Origin: Saururus chinensis
Taxonomy: Eukaryota > Streptophyta > Magnoliopsida > Piperales > Saururaceae
Assembly: GCA_035235625.1 (NCBI GenBank)
Contig: CP141144.1
Coordinates: 17,047,014 to 17,111,013 of the forward strand
Length of the DNA stretch: 64,000 nt
Reading direction: 5' to 3'
Positions 1 through 11,943 of the stretch are shown piece by piece (the first letter of the stretch is position 1; each line of letters begins with the position of its first letter). The translations under genes and the position numbers were made by a program. The notes below the pieces were generated by a model that did no database searches, was not told the DNA's origin, and saw nothing but the letters and a program-made list of their open reading frames with translations.

Positions 1-59
1 AAATGCTCTTACATTATCTGGATTTAAAACGAGGTATAGCAGTACAATGAACATATAAA

Positions 60-290
60 TTTCGGACTACACTAGTTGACCCAAAATCATAATCATAATT
101 AAGTAGCGCCTTTTCCCAACAATTTGGGGTCGGCAACATGGTTATTACGCCTCCATTCTAGCCTATTTTGTGCAAACTCTTTTGTAGGAGATAGTATAGT
201 CATATCCTTCCTTATTAAGACTCCCATTATCCGATAACATATGATCTTATGCATTGGAAATCACTCAATAATGAAAAAACACTATTTAAA
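60..290. repeat. SINE-like repeat (Au-type motif)
   Basis: The stretch around 109-142 contains CAATTTGGGGTCGGCAACAT followed by a gcctccattctagcctatttt-like tail. The TTTGGGGTCGGCTACATG motif followed by a CGCCATTC-like segment is what I remember of plant Au-type SINEs. No flanking duplication or poly-A/T tail was defined, so family and ends are tentative. Other short non-autonomous repeats can carry similar words. Confidence 0.4.
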
Positions 291-1132
291 TTTTTTTTTC
301 AAAATTCATTGCTGTCTTTGGTCACAAGTGAACCCATAATTCTACAAATTGGGTAAGAAGTTTGGGTAATACAATATAATTGATAATGTAATATATTCTT
401 TTTGCAATCCAAGTAGTTCAGTCTACTTTGGATCTCCAAGAACAATCATTCCATTGGTTGGTTTAGAAGTAAAAACTGTAAAATAATCCACAAATATAAT
501 CAGAGAGGCAATTTAAAGATACAGAAGATGTAAAAACAAACTTCAAAAGGAGGCCTTAATCAATAAATTAAAATTGATGTCATGGAGAGTTTTGTTGATT
601 TTCTTCCTATTTTAATCCCCCCCCCCTAAAGCATGCAATGCCCAACAACATCATGCAATATGTATTTCTAACATAAGACATTTGTACCATATCCATTACC
701 AATTTAACTTCTATCAAACTACTTTAATTCAAACATGTAACTGCCAACAACTTTTTGCATATGATATTAATAAAGAAATACCCCTACCTATCCATCTTCA
801 CTTTAATCTTCCTTCCAATTTCTTTGATTAATCAATTTGCATACACTCAATTCTATAAAAATACAAAAGGGAAACAAAAAAATGTTTCTTTTCTCTACAA
901 ACTCCATTTCACATTATCTACCTTTATTTAAGGTTACAAAATAAACCATTTTAGCAGCTAAGCCATGGAATTTAATCTAGAAGTGCTCACTCACTAGGTG
1001 CTATAATTTACAATATAAAAATGGGGCAACTACAGATAGACACACATAATTTATTAATTAAACATAACTATGCCTTCTAATTTTCTTATCAAATGAAGTG
1101 ATGAATGGCATAGGTTTGGACAAGAGACCAAA

Positions 1133-1530
1133 ATGCCTCCTAGAAAAGTCTTCAAATCTGGTTTCGACATGACCTGCCAGCCACAGCTTGGGCCCTGCCT
1201 GACCACAACCACGGTCAAGGTCACGGTCACGGCCAGCATGGCTGTGTCTGGCCTCACCAATACAGCCATGGTCCATGGCTGGCCGCAGCTAGGCCGCAAC
1301 GGCCATGAAAAGATCCATGACCAGATTTGGCCTGCTAGCCAGGCCATGGCCAAGCAGCTGCAGCTAGGCTCCCATTTGCCGAGAAGAGGAGAAAACGGTG
1401 GTCAAACAGAGTTGGGCCATGATGAGGAGGCTGTGGTGGTTGGAGCACAAGGGCAGCCGCAATGATAGTGGCAGTGGCCATGGTGGAGGTGGTGGAGGAA
1501 GTGGGATGAATCAAAAACCGTGAAACAAGA
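1133..1530. repeat. GC-rich repeat island, probably transposon-derived
   Basis: An abrupt GC-rich block in AT-rich DNA, rich in GGCCATGGCC-like words and CAGATTTGGCC, then purine-rich GGTGG runs. Similar blocks occur at 18260-18660, 19440-19740 and 34250-34740, which argues for a dispersed repeat rather than a gene. Overlapping open frames on both strands (up to 110 codons) look like side effects of base composition; none resembles a protein I know, and none matches the missing end of the LARP6 gene next door. Confidence 0.4.
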
Positions 1531-1789
1531 CAAAATTGCCCAGAGGCATTACAAAGGATGGAATATCCCTACATGGGTTTTGAGACCACAACCAAAGGGG
1601 AAGGAAGAATATAATGGAATGGGTAGTTCTAGCATTCAGGTAGAAAGTGTCAGAGTTAAGTTATTCAGGGTAACTATTTCTGTAATTTGAAAAATTGTTA
1701 TGAAAGTTGCATGAAAGGAAAATGAGGGTAAGCAATTCTGTGAAAATAATTTTCTGATAGTGAAGGTATGTGAAAATTTTCTTATAAAA

Positions 1790-2560
1790 AATGTGTAAAC
1801 ACTTTAGCTTTTTACTTGCCCATAGAATGCCGCTGCCTCCAAACATAAAGACTAGACTGGCATGGATTTTTTGTCATTAGGGTCCCCCACAAAATCAAAA
1901 TTGAATACCCAATGACAGGGAACTTATCAGTCTAAAATGTGAGTTTATCTTTAATGCTGAGTAAGTACCGAAGGACATGTTTGATTGCCTCCCAATGTTG
2001 TACCTCTAGGTCACCTTGATATATGCTCATCAAGCAACCACAAAACCTAAATCAGGCCCCATAAATGGCATGGCAATGGCATACATTAGAAGCCAACCAC
2101 TTGTGTACGGCACGCATGGCATCCCCAGTCAGCACAGACCGCATCCTCAGTCATTGTTCATCACATGAAGGTTTCTTCTTCTTGAACATTTTTGTCCCCT
2201 TGTAGATGGGCAAGTCACTGGTTTTCCTGCCTACAACACCAAAGTGTTTCAACACGCTTTGAACGTATGATTCCGGAAAAGGCTTAACATGCATTTACTT
2301 CTCTTTTTGTTAATCTTTGTGCCAAGGATATAAGATGCTTCACCTATAGGTTTCATTTCAAAGTGGGTATTGCATCACTCCTTATTCCTTAAGATCAACT
2401 ATCATACTTAAATCATTCCCTGTGAACAAGATGTCGTCCACATACAAAGATAACAGCGTAAACCTACTTTAATCGTACTCATTGGCAACAAAACCATACC
2501 CACTAACCACCCAAAAGTTTATAACCTCTTAAATATTTGCTTCAACCTTGTTTCTGTTGA
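1790..2560 (-). mobile_element. Ty1/Copia retrotransposon fossil (RT and RNase H part)
   Basis: Read on the minus strand, the block around 2420-2450 gives the Copia reverse-transcriptase active-site signature YVDDILFTG. Further on it gives the RNase H segment with GDPNDKKS near 1880 and an FGGSGILWASKK-like segment near 1830. The order RT then RNase H is that of Copia Pol. The element is a broken internal fragment with several breaks and no LTRs seen. It lies just downstream of LARP6 exon 5, on the same strand as that gene, most likely inside its next intron. Confidence 0.75.
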
Positions 2561-2843
2561 AAGTCCTCCCAAACACTGATTGTATCCCGGCAAAATTACT
2601 TTGATGAGCATGGAAATTACTTAGCTATGCACAAACCCCTAAATAGTTCTGTTGCAATTATTAGCTGATTTTAATGTATACCTTGCCACTAACAAGTATC
2701 TCTTCCCTGCTACATTTGGTTGATTTTTGTACAGATTGCTGGTCATGGATATGAATACTCTTTATACTGCATAGAAGTAAGCACACTGAGTCTGCTATCT
2801 GAAGAAGCATCCAATAATTAACTTAGGCATCATAAAGGCTTAC

Positions 2844-5800
2844 CCTCCAACATCACCAAAAATTCTTCTGATGTTCTCCATTGAATAATCCTCGGGTAGG
2901 TTCTCTACCAGAACAGTACATGCCTGGGCCCAAAAATTAGATACAAAGCAAAATCTTCTAATTAAATACAATATGTATAAGAAATATATATTCATTGAAC
3001 AAATACCTTTTCATCCTCACTATCAGTTTCCTGCAGTGGATGCAGTCGTCGCACTTTCTTTGCATTAGCACTCACAACCTATCAAAACAATTAGAACATA
3101 CAAAAAGCACTGACAAACAAATGAACACACACATACACGTGTACGCACATGCACAGACAAGAGAGAGAGAGAAGCATTTTACAAATATTTACAAGATGAG
3201 ATGACGATTTAAGAGCCTCTGCTATCAACATGCTGTCCTGAACTAGTTTTCTCATCTTCCTGAAAGACGCAATAAGTCCAATAGGAACTGCAACCAGAAA
3301 ACAAAACCCTTCATTCAAACAGGAGAAACATTTTCCTCTTTACTCACAAAATAAAAAAGAAAAAAAACAGATTAGAATATGTTTCCTGAGCTATACATTA
3401 TTCTTATGACCTCTTGAAGTCAAAAAACTACACATTCCTTGAGTAACTTCTTTATCGATTTCAATTTCATATAAACCAACTTTAAAAAACGTTTGTACAG
3501 TGGACCTTATTACATGTTAGCAGGATTTGTACGCTAAAAAAGAAAATTTTCAGCCATGGACTACTTTTGAACACCAGCTAAAGATTGGCTATGAAGATCA
3601 GCAAGGAAATTTTTTCTTCATATTAAAGACATTGGAGCACGAAATTTTTGGCAAAGATTGAACCAAAGTTACCTCGTCAACTCTTACAAATGCATTATCT
3701 TTTCTTTTAGGAAATGTATTACATCCATCTTTGTAAAGTTGAGGTTCTTCTTGAGTAAATCAAATGATATTAATTTAACCTTGCTACCTATAAACACAAG
3801 TGTAGGCATGCATTGCCAAGGTGGCAAGACAAAATCTGAAGAAAAGGATCCTGGCAAAGATCCTCTCCTGTTACTTTCTTATGAAAATCTGTTTTTAAAA
3901 TAAATTAATAGAACATAGATCTTGCCAAGGTGATGAGATAAAAGCTGTCCAATTTTCTTTTAATGAATACCTTTAAACAAATATTCCTCGCACACACATG
4001 TCTTACATGTGGAACTAGTGTTTCCTCGTTATCAACGCCGCTTTCGCAATTTCTCTGAGATCTCTTACTTTAGGCTAACCAAGATTATGAACAAAACCGA
4101 GATGGCAATCCATGATTGAAGGTCACATTACCGATACAGTTAGGCAGTACGAGCCAATCTTTATAAGTTAATTAGACAAGTAAATTAAGAACAAAATGGA
4201 CACAAAAATCAAAAGACAGAAAGAAAGAAAGTAGTGAAGACAGCAACTTGTCAAAGCTTATAAAATATAATGTGTAAATTGGTTTAACTAATAGCTCTTA
4301 ATAAATAATAAAAAACAAATTGAACTCCTCATTGCATAGCCTACCTCCGTCACCAATGGTATGGTATCTTAAGCATTGTACATCAGATGCAGTATATTTT
4401 TTATAACACACTGAAATTTTCATTGCTTTTTCTAATTTCCCTCAGTAACCTCTATTTTCTTCCATTCTGAGATTGCTTTAGAATATCAATGTTGATTAGA
4501 CCTAAGTTCCATTATTTTACTCAAACCAAATCAAAGTTGTGGCTCCACAGTTTTCCATAGTATGGAATCTAAAAGTTTTTTAACTGATGGCTGCCAAAGA
4601 TACCTTCTCAGCTCTTGAAAATGACCTTATTTATAAATGAATAATGTCTTCCAAGTTCCATGTTGATGACTCTATCCATTAAAATTCCATTTTCGCCATT
4701 GCGTTTAATAGTGCTTATGAACAGAAGCAGGCAGGAAATTATGTATTTACTATGGTTTCTGACACATCAACAGCAGTTTCCAAAAGGCAAGCTCCATTTT
4801 CATTTGTCGTTAATACTTTTAACATTGCATTGTATTGGCAAGGAACCAAGTGAAATAGAACTTAACATGGACGAGTAAAATTGAAATGGAAGCAGTCAGG
4901 TTGAAATGGACCATGACCTAGCACAACTTCACATTTGAACGGACTATAAGTTCATCAGCACTTAAAAAATATTTTCTAACTGTAACAGTCAAACTATTTT
5001 CTTCTTTATTCACCTCAAAAAGATAACAAAGCAATATGTTCTTCACCTGATTTTCAAAATCAATGGTCGACCAAACTACAACTTCATATGATACGACTTT
5101 GCCAGGGTAAAAAACAATCCAATCACGGTATACGTAGCAAACAAAAAATATAGAGGTTATAATTTTAAAAAAAAATTACTGAAAACTATAATTCTACCAT
5201 CAACAAAAGACAACATTCAATGGATTACAATAAAAAAATTATTCACACTTACCAAAACCTTCTTTGTCTCTCTTTATATGTTTTAGCAGAAATTTATCAG
5301 TGGGCAAATTCTCATCACTGAAATAATATTCTACCTGCAAAATTTGCAAACATACACACAGATATATTTATCATAAGGAGATATGTTCCAGAACAGAACC
5401 TTCTCATGTGAGATAGAGCATATTAAAAGCCAAATACAGTATAAAAATTCCATGATAAAATTCAAAATGATACAAACAATTGGCATTTCTCGCATCCTCC
5501 ACTTTTCTTTTATAAGCCTGAAATGCTTTTCTGCAACAACTACTCAAAGAGTGCTCAATTAGTATCCATTCCACATCCAAAGTATCCCACAAATTTCTCC
5601 TTTCAATGCTTACAGGCAACTCTTTCGTATGTTCACTTCTAAATTGATCTTGTCTAGAATATCCACTCATGCATTTTAAATCTTGCTTTTCTCTGCTCCA
5701 ATAAATTTTTCACTTAGTTTTCACATTGAGTTAAGTTCCATAATTCTAGCAGGGCGTTGAAGAATGAGCACTCCTGCACTGTTCTATTGACAAGCTCGAA

Positions 5801-6667
5801 CCCACTTGGGCTATAAAAGTCTATTCAGAAAAGGCATTGATCCTATAATGGGGTTCCCCATGCTCAATCAAATCAAACTTGACTGGGGTTCCCCATACTA
5901 AAATCAAATCAAACTTGACAAAAACTTCAGCGGAAGATGTCTCGGAAAATCTCACTCTTGAGCAAAGGCTTCTCATTTGTAGCCATAGAAGCTCCAAAAG
6001 TCACGAAATCAGTAAAATGTTAGCACCTAAGAAGACTCGCTAACTCTGGCTATGAAAGAAGCATAAAAGAAATTTATGGTTTTCCTTAATCCGTCCCAGT
6101 TAAATTAATGACTTTAAATTTCATCAATTTCTGGCAATTGCACCCGGTCTTGTCAAAACATTTTTTCCAGTACAGTTTGATCGAACACTATTAAAATAAC
6201 AAGTATTACACGACACGACAACAATCATTGCAACAGTTCACATAAGCAGAAAGATATCACTAAAAAACGCCAAGTAATCAATTTTCCATCACGTATTGCC
6301 GAATAGCATTGTCCGCATCTCCCAGCGCCACAAGGCAGAAAAGGGTAAAAGTAAAGTCTTTTAACCTCCAAATCATAGTTTCATAGTCCATAGCACAAAA
6401 AATGCAATATACAAACCGCAAAAAAAAAAAAACTCGAGTGGAGCAAATCTCAGATTAAACAAATACTTCTACCTGCTTGACGATCTTGTCGCGGAGATCG
6501 TCGGAGAGAACAGCGGGACACGGAGGACCGGGATCGGGAGGAGCAGAGCCCGATTCAGAACAGACCGCCGCCGCCAGAGAGCTAAGAGTCTCCGAGGACT
6601 GCGAATCGACTCCTTCACCCGGCGAGGGGAACGGCGGAGCGGAGGCGACATCGCCGCCTTCTTGCAT
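2844..6667 (-). CDS. LARP6: La-related protein 6 (LARP6), exons 1-5, 3' end not seen
   Basis: RNA-binding protein of the LARP6 family, which in plants is thought to bind RNA through a La module. Exons, 5' to 3': 6473-6667, 5253-5334, 3193-3287, 3007-3078, 2844-2923; every junction is GT-AG and keeps frame. The product starts MQEGGDVASAPP with an acidic, Pro/Ser-rich leader (residues 1-50). It continues with the La motif (about 54-140: DDLRDKIVKQVEYYFSDEN, LPTDKFLLKHI, GFVPIGLIASFRKM, then SSHLVVSANAKKVRRLHPL) and the RRM-like start ACTVLVENLPEDYSMENIRR (from 149). Exon 5 ends in phase 2 after RIFGDVGG; the rest of the RRM and the C-terminal motifs are not visible down to position 1. An upstream in-frame ATG at 6869-6871 would add 68 residues unlike the family, so I chose the ATG at 6667. 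The paralogue type (6A, 6B or 6C) is not resolved. Confidence 0.88.
5850..5920. repeat. 35-bp tandem duplication in LARP6 intron 1
   Basis: Two adjacent units, each starting GGGGTTCCCCAT and ending AATCAAATCAAACTTGAC, spaced 35 bp apart. The two differ at only a few bases, so the duplication is probably recent. It lies inside intron 1 (5335-6472), well away from both splice sites. The rest of introns 1 and 2 (3288-5252) is AT-rich, with no other element I could name. Confidence 0.8.
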
Positions 6668-6900
6668 ATTCTGACGGCGGGCAGACCGCTCAGGTCTCTC
6701 CTTCCCTCCCGAGTCCTCCCTCCTCGGCGTTTTCCGCACCCGCAACCCTTTAAAATCCGCTGATGAGCTCTTGCTTTCGGCGCCAACATTCAACATTGCT
6801 GGTCTCAGGCCGTTTTCGTACGCCAACAACGGCGTGCGCCACCTGTGGCAAGCTGGGCCCACAAGGCTCACAGGTTAGTAAGAACCCCCACACCTATTTA
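6668..6900 (-). promoter_or_regulatory. LARP6 5' leader and proximal promoter region
   Basis: GC-rich DNA continues upstream of the chosen ATG to about 6860 and then drops sharply to AT-rich DNA. At 6854-6861 there is a palindromic TGGGCCCA, matching the site II (TGGGCC/GGCCCA) element bound by TCP factors in many plant housekeeping promoters. No clear TATA box stands at the expected distance. The start site is not known; the upstream in-frame ATGs at 6871 and 6789 would fall in the leader. Confidence 0.4.
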
Positions 6901-8258
6901 TGTAAAGAAGTTGATATTATTAATTATTACTAACTTACCTTCTCTATAGTTGAAGTAAACTTTTATAACAAAAGTAAAGTAAGAATATCATTTAACCATT
7001 AACCTATGGTCTTTTTTTTCAAAGTTTAATATAATCACTTTGATGAATAGCCCCTAGGGTCATTCTATCGATGGGGATAGGGCAATCAACATAACAATAA
7101 AGTTTCACTATAGTCTATTTTATTATTATAATTATTTTTTAAATATTTATCTATAATTGTTTCATTAAGTAAGTTGTATAGGTTCTTTGATATCCGTTTC
7201 ATCTACTAATAATTAGTCGATTAATTGATTAACCATTATCCAAAAAAAATATTATAAGAATTTACCATTCAACATAATAAATACATCAAATTCTGAAAAT
7301 TAAAAGCCTATTTGGTAAAATAAATAGACTTCTTAAACTTTCTTAATCTAAAGAAGTAATTAACAATATATGCTTGGTGAATGTTGATTAGATCAACTTG
7401 TTTAATTCAATTCTTTATCTTACATGTAGCTTAATATATTAAATGGTCCTTACAAAAGTTGGATACATATTACTTAGAACTTAAAAGATCTAAAATCCAA
7501 TATTCATAATTTCAACTAGTATATTCTTATATGTGATAAATCGCGTAAAGTAGTTTATCACCTTACATTAGCCTCTATCAAACGAGTTTTAGGGTTAAAC
7601 ATTTTAAAAGATTATTAAATCATCCAAAGTGTTTTGAAAAGGCTAAATTAATGCCTTGCACAAATTGATCCACTAAATCAACTCTTCTTAAGATAAAAAA
7701 CTAACAACATTACTACTATTGTTTATAGTTATTGTAAATAAATTATGATGATCAAACATAAAATGTAAATTAGTTGATATTTTTGTATATATTAAATTTA
7801 GACCTATATAGTCGAATGCCAATAAACAATCTAATGCACTCTCCCTTTATAGGTTAAGAGTAAAAAAGGAAGTTGCTTAGTGGTTAGGGCTCCTCCTATG
7901 GTTAAGGATTGGGTAGAAAGGGAAAAGGAAGTTTATAATTAAATATATTATATATAGGATGTACCCAAATATACTTCATATTATATATAAACTTAATAGG
8001 TATAAAATATTTATAATAATTTATAAATATGACAAATAGGTAACGGATAAACGGGTATGGAAGAACTTTTTTTGTAACTATTCTATTTAGATAATAGTTA
8101 GATAAAATTATCATTTTATTTGCCCATCAAATAAATTTAACCATATTATTTAATTTTTTAGTAGTATGACACGGACGTTAGAACAAGTACCATTGGCAGC
8201 CCTTAATGGGGATGCTATCAGTGGAAAAAAATTGTCCTCCTCAACAAATAAGAACTAT
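6901..8258. other. AT-rich intergenic DNA, no gene seen
   Basis: Strongly AT-rich, with many in-frame stops on both strands and no recognised protein or RNA gene. Around 7873-7920 a GTTGCTTAGTGGTTAGGG string resembles a Pol III box A, but no convincing box B follows. Confidence 0.5.
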
Positions 8259-8357
8259 TAATTACGAGGGATACATGTTTGCACACTTTAATGTCAGTGA
8301 TATGCGAGTGTACATGAAGTGATGTGCATTAATCTGTGTCATCAATCCTCATAATTG
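8259..8357. repeat. Short foldback element, MITE-like
   Basis: About 99 bp bounded by inverted ends (AATTACGAGGGA on the left, ATCCTCATAATT on the right). The inner arms GCACACTTTAATG and GCATTAATCTGTGT can also pair. The inner words resemble those in the MITE at 15625-15815, but no target duplication was found. Confidence 0.4.
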
Positions 8358-9779
8358 ACAACTCCTACCTTAGGCAAATATATGGTTGGCATCAAGTAGG
8401 ACCAAAAGATCATATGCCCATACCATTTACCTAAGGAACAAAAAAACTATTTTTTATTAAAATAAAAGACACTCAATTATTAAAGAAAAATAAATTATTT
8501 TTAAATGGTAATATGATCTAAATAATGATCATCTTCCACCTCCAAGAAAAATATGAGTTATCCCAACAAATATAAAAATATAAGGGCTTTTTATTATAAC
8601 CTAAATTGCTTCAGGTAAGGTTAACTTGTCGAGTTCGTTAAAACACATGTGGTTAAGTTAAAATACCATTTAAACCCAAGTAGCATCTACATGTGGTTAA
8701 GTTAAAATACCCACAATTATTTAAACCCATTTTCCAATATAATACCATTTTTACATTATTAGTGACCTAGGGTTCTTTTCTATTTCTTATTTTCTACAAG
8801 TTCATTATATACACACCCATTTGTCACATTATTCATCGCATATTTTCCGTTTAAGCATTATCATTTCTTCTCATCACCACTAGCTACTCTACCAAACTAA
8901 ACTATGTTCTTAAGTTAAACCTAATCCCTTCTAAACTAGTTAGCCTACCCCTCTGTCATCCACAAAGGTGAAGGTCATATTGTGTTTCTCATAGACAACA
9001 ATATCGAGGTGTCCAAACCCCATGAAGTTCTCCAAATAACCCAACATCCACACTTGTGTGTTTGCCTATTGAAGGGTAATAACCCTTGGCCAAAGGTTGC
9101 CTAACTGACTGACTTTTGATCATTTAAAGATGGAAAATGATATTTTCACATCAAAACTCATGTGTGAGTTTTAATTGGTCTAAATAAATGAGCCCATATG
9201 AACTTTGTATAGGGCCCACTTGTGAAGTCCAATCAAAACACTTGTATGAGTTTTTGTTGTAGGAATATCACTATCCTTTAAATATTATGTGAGTGCCACT
9301 TATAGGTAACACCTCTCATTTTCAATTCCAATCCTTGTAAAACCTTTACCCCTACTTAACCCATTTTCAAATCTGAGTAGAGCATTTATGCCTACTCCAA
9401 ATGTAGACCCTTCATGAGGCCAACACCTCATGTGAGGACCAATTCTGGTCATTACCACATGTGCAGACCACTTCATGAGTTTACACCTATACCAACCCTA
9501 AATTTAATGCAGTTTTCAAAAATTATTTTTTGGGCCTATGTTGAGTTTTGGGACCCAGTAATTGTTTTGCATTGCATTTAAATCATATTGAATTTTTTTA
9601 AGAAACTCTTAGGACTTTGATAATGTTCTAAGATATGAGTGTATCAAGCCCAAAAATGGGTCTATGAAAATTTCCTCCAAAAGCCCCTCACAGATACATG
9701 AATTTTCCCCCAAGGATCTCTACTTACGCCTTTTTTACATTTTCTTTTGTTCCATTGTTGACAACTAGTTGACATTACC
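8358..9779. other. Intergenic DNA, unclassified
   Basis: No gene recognised. The 8430-8620 segment shares the order of words up to 'ataagggctttttattataacc' with 30930-31075, so it is probably a further dispersed repeat. A duplicated ACATGTGGTTAAGTTAAAATAC lies at about 8645 and 8691. Confidence 0.4.
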
Positions 9780-11938
9780 AATTTGACCCTTAGACCTTCT
9801 AAAACTTATTTAGAAAGTAGAGGGGAAAATGTTTGAAACTCCACCACGAATCAGAGTTTGGATGAAGAAGTTATGCTTGTTCCAAGTTGGATGTGAGGTG
9901 TTGTTGATGAACCACCGATGCGTCAGCCAAGTTACGAACAGTCAGTTCCGCCGATGGGCTAAAAAATTGTCCAATTTGATAGTTATGTATGAGAATTTCA
10001 TTCTTTGTCTCTTATAAATACCTTTAAGTCCCCTTAAACTCTTATTTATTTAAAAAATTCTCAGAATGAAGAGTGAGGAGACCAAGGGTGAGAAAATTGA
10101 AAGAAGCAAGGGAGGGAACAACTTTGCAAAGAATGATCGACAATGAGTGCAAGAAAGGATTTCAATTTTCTAAAAAAGGTTGGATTGCTAACCATAAACC
10201 TTAATGATTTAGATATGAAAAGGCATGATCTTAGAGCTTATGGATTACTCAATTAACTTGAATTTATTACGTAAGTGAAAATTATACGATCATGAAAATG
10301 AAAACCATGGGTTGAGATTGTTAATCTAGATTTCTAAATGTTATTCTTACCTTGTGAAGGCATGAGTCTAAGATTTTATGCTTGTACACGTTTTATCTAT
10401 ACAGTTCTTTCCAAGGGAACTATTATGGAATAGTTCGGGAACAATTTATTCTTCTTGTTTGGCCATCAACATGTCCACTATTAGGTTGATGATGGTGCAG
10501 ATGGTTAGGAGAAGATAAACAATTACTGGCAACGACACATGGTGGTGCGTTGGTATTTTACTGGTCATCAGTAGAGGGACCGGCACGTTGATGGTGGTGT
10601 CAATGAACTAGACTCATTGTAGTCTAACCACTGTCGTAGGGATTGACATGTTATTAGAGGTGTTGATGGCCATTGGTAATGACACCATCATAACTGTGTA
10701 ATAATTGATGACTTTTTGGTCCATATATTTTACTTCTAACTAGGAGTATTTTGATATATGTTATTTGCATGATGAATGTTAGTAATCACTAGAACACACA
10801 ATAAAATACATGTGGGAAGGGGGTAAAGTAAACCCTAAATTTGGTCTCTAGGTGTGGGTCTGTTTAGTCACATAGTGGGAGTTGTTTTTGGGCTTTCACC
10901 CCTAGGCTTGGGAGTTGGTTTGGAATGCAAACACTATATTTGTGCATACTAAGAGGGAAGAGACCTTGACTTGTTGATAAATGACATAGGGTCATGAGTA
11001 CCAAGTGTCGCAATGGGCTCCAAGAGGTTGTCTGTTAGCCACATAGATGATGATCATGGTATGAAAATAGACCATGGGCTTCCAACTCCCCCAGGCTTTG
11101 GAGTTTTGTTTGTAGACCATCTCTCTTTGGTTAGGGAGTCAGTTCAAATGGGTTATTGTTTTAAAAGAAGCATGATTCTAGTGTAGTACAACAAAGGGGT
11201 TTTTGGTAATTATGGCAATCTTAGAATCTCGACCACCTAGATCCATGAGCTATCGTGGGTCTTAACTTTATGGAGTGGATAGAGAGGGTGATAGTTTTCA
11301 GCAAGAGTATGAAATTTTATAGAAGTATTCATTAGAGCAGTTGAATGGATCTTCTTGAAGTTGCCACAAATCAGTATACATGAGAGAAGTCAAATGGACC
11401 TCCTTGATGTTGCCATTAAGATTAGATTGTTGTGCTTATTTGTGAACCATGTTAGGGCTTAGAATGATAAGTTAAGAGATTCTCTCTATATATATAGAGA
11501 GAGAGAGAGATACACACACACACTATAAGCATAATGATTCTTGTCCACTGAGGATACTCATATGCTTAGCATCTATATGATGCAGGTACCTTGGAGGATT
11601 AAAGTTCTTTTGAGATTTTGTATATGCGACAAGGATGACATTGCTAGTTCACCTGGCATGTAAAAATGTTATCTTATTTTAAAAGTAGATAATTGTAGGC
11701 ATGCGAGTGTCAATCAATCTTTACTGATATATATATCAGGATCCGAAATATACTCAGATTGGACACTATTTGATTTACTATATGGTAATGACGATTACTT
11801 ATATACTCTAATTTGATAGTCATATATTCGAAAAATAAGTGGCTAGCTCCCTAAGATATCTTGATGAATACTTTAAAGAAAAAAAAATTCTGCTCCTGTA
11901 TTTTTGAAAATATACTTAAAAAATGTTGGAGTGTGACA
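9780..11938 (+). mobile_element. LTR-like dispersed repeat, copy A
   Basis: The sequence runs in parallel with 36900-38950 and, in part, with 24870-25760. Shared landmarks in order are: the 'gttggattgctaa...gcatgatct' block; the 'aggagaagataaacaattactgg' block; the GATTGACATGTT block; GGGTAAAGTAAACCCTA; CTTGACTTGTTGAT; a mixed microsatellite; and TAGGCATGCGAGTGTCAAT. The right end TTGGAGTGTGACA at 11926-11938 resembles the GGGGTGTTACA terminus of plant Ty3-type LTRs. The left end is not fixed. It is an old, diverged copy with no coding part seen. Confidence 0.5.
11484..11525. repeat. Compound TA/GA/CA microsatellite
   Basis: TATATATATA, GAGAGAGAGAGAG and CACACACACAC runs lie back to back. 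The copy at 38533-38572 carries its own TA/CA run at the same place in the repeat, so the microsatellite belonged to the ancestral element. Confidence 0.85.
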
Positions 11939-11943
11939 AAATG

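Noticed and set aside
1058-1353. Minus-strand frames as the missing C-terminus of LARP6
   Set aside because: The sequence lacks the RRM and C-terminal features of LARP6, and the block matches GC-rich repeats elsewhere in the window.
5404-5670. 88-codon minus-strand frame in LARP6 intron 1 as an extra exon
   Set aside because: Exon 1 joins exon 2 exactly at KQ|VEYYF, leaving no room for another coding exon; no motif.
7860-7925. Possible tRNA or tRNA-derived SINE (box A-like TTGCTTAGTGGTTAGGG)
   Set aside because: No box B, no cloverleaf and no tail could be found.
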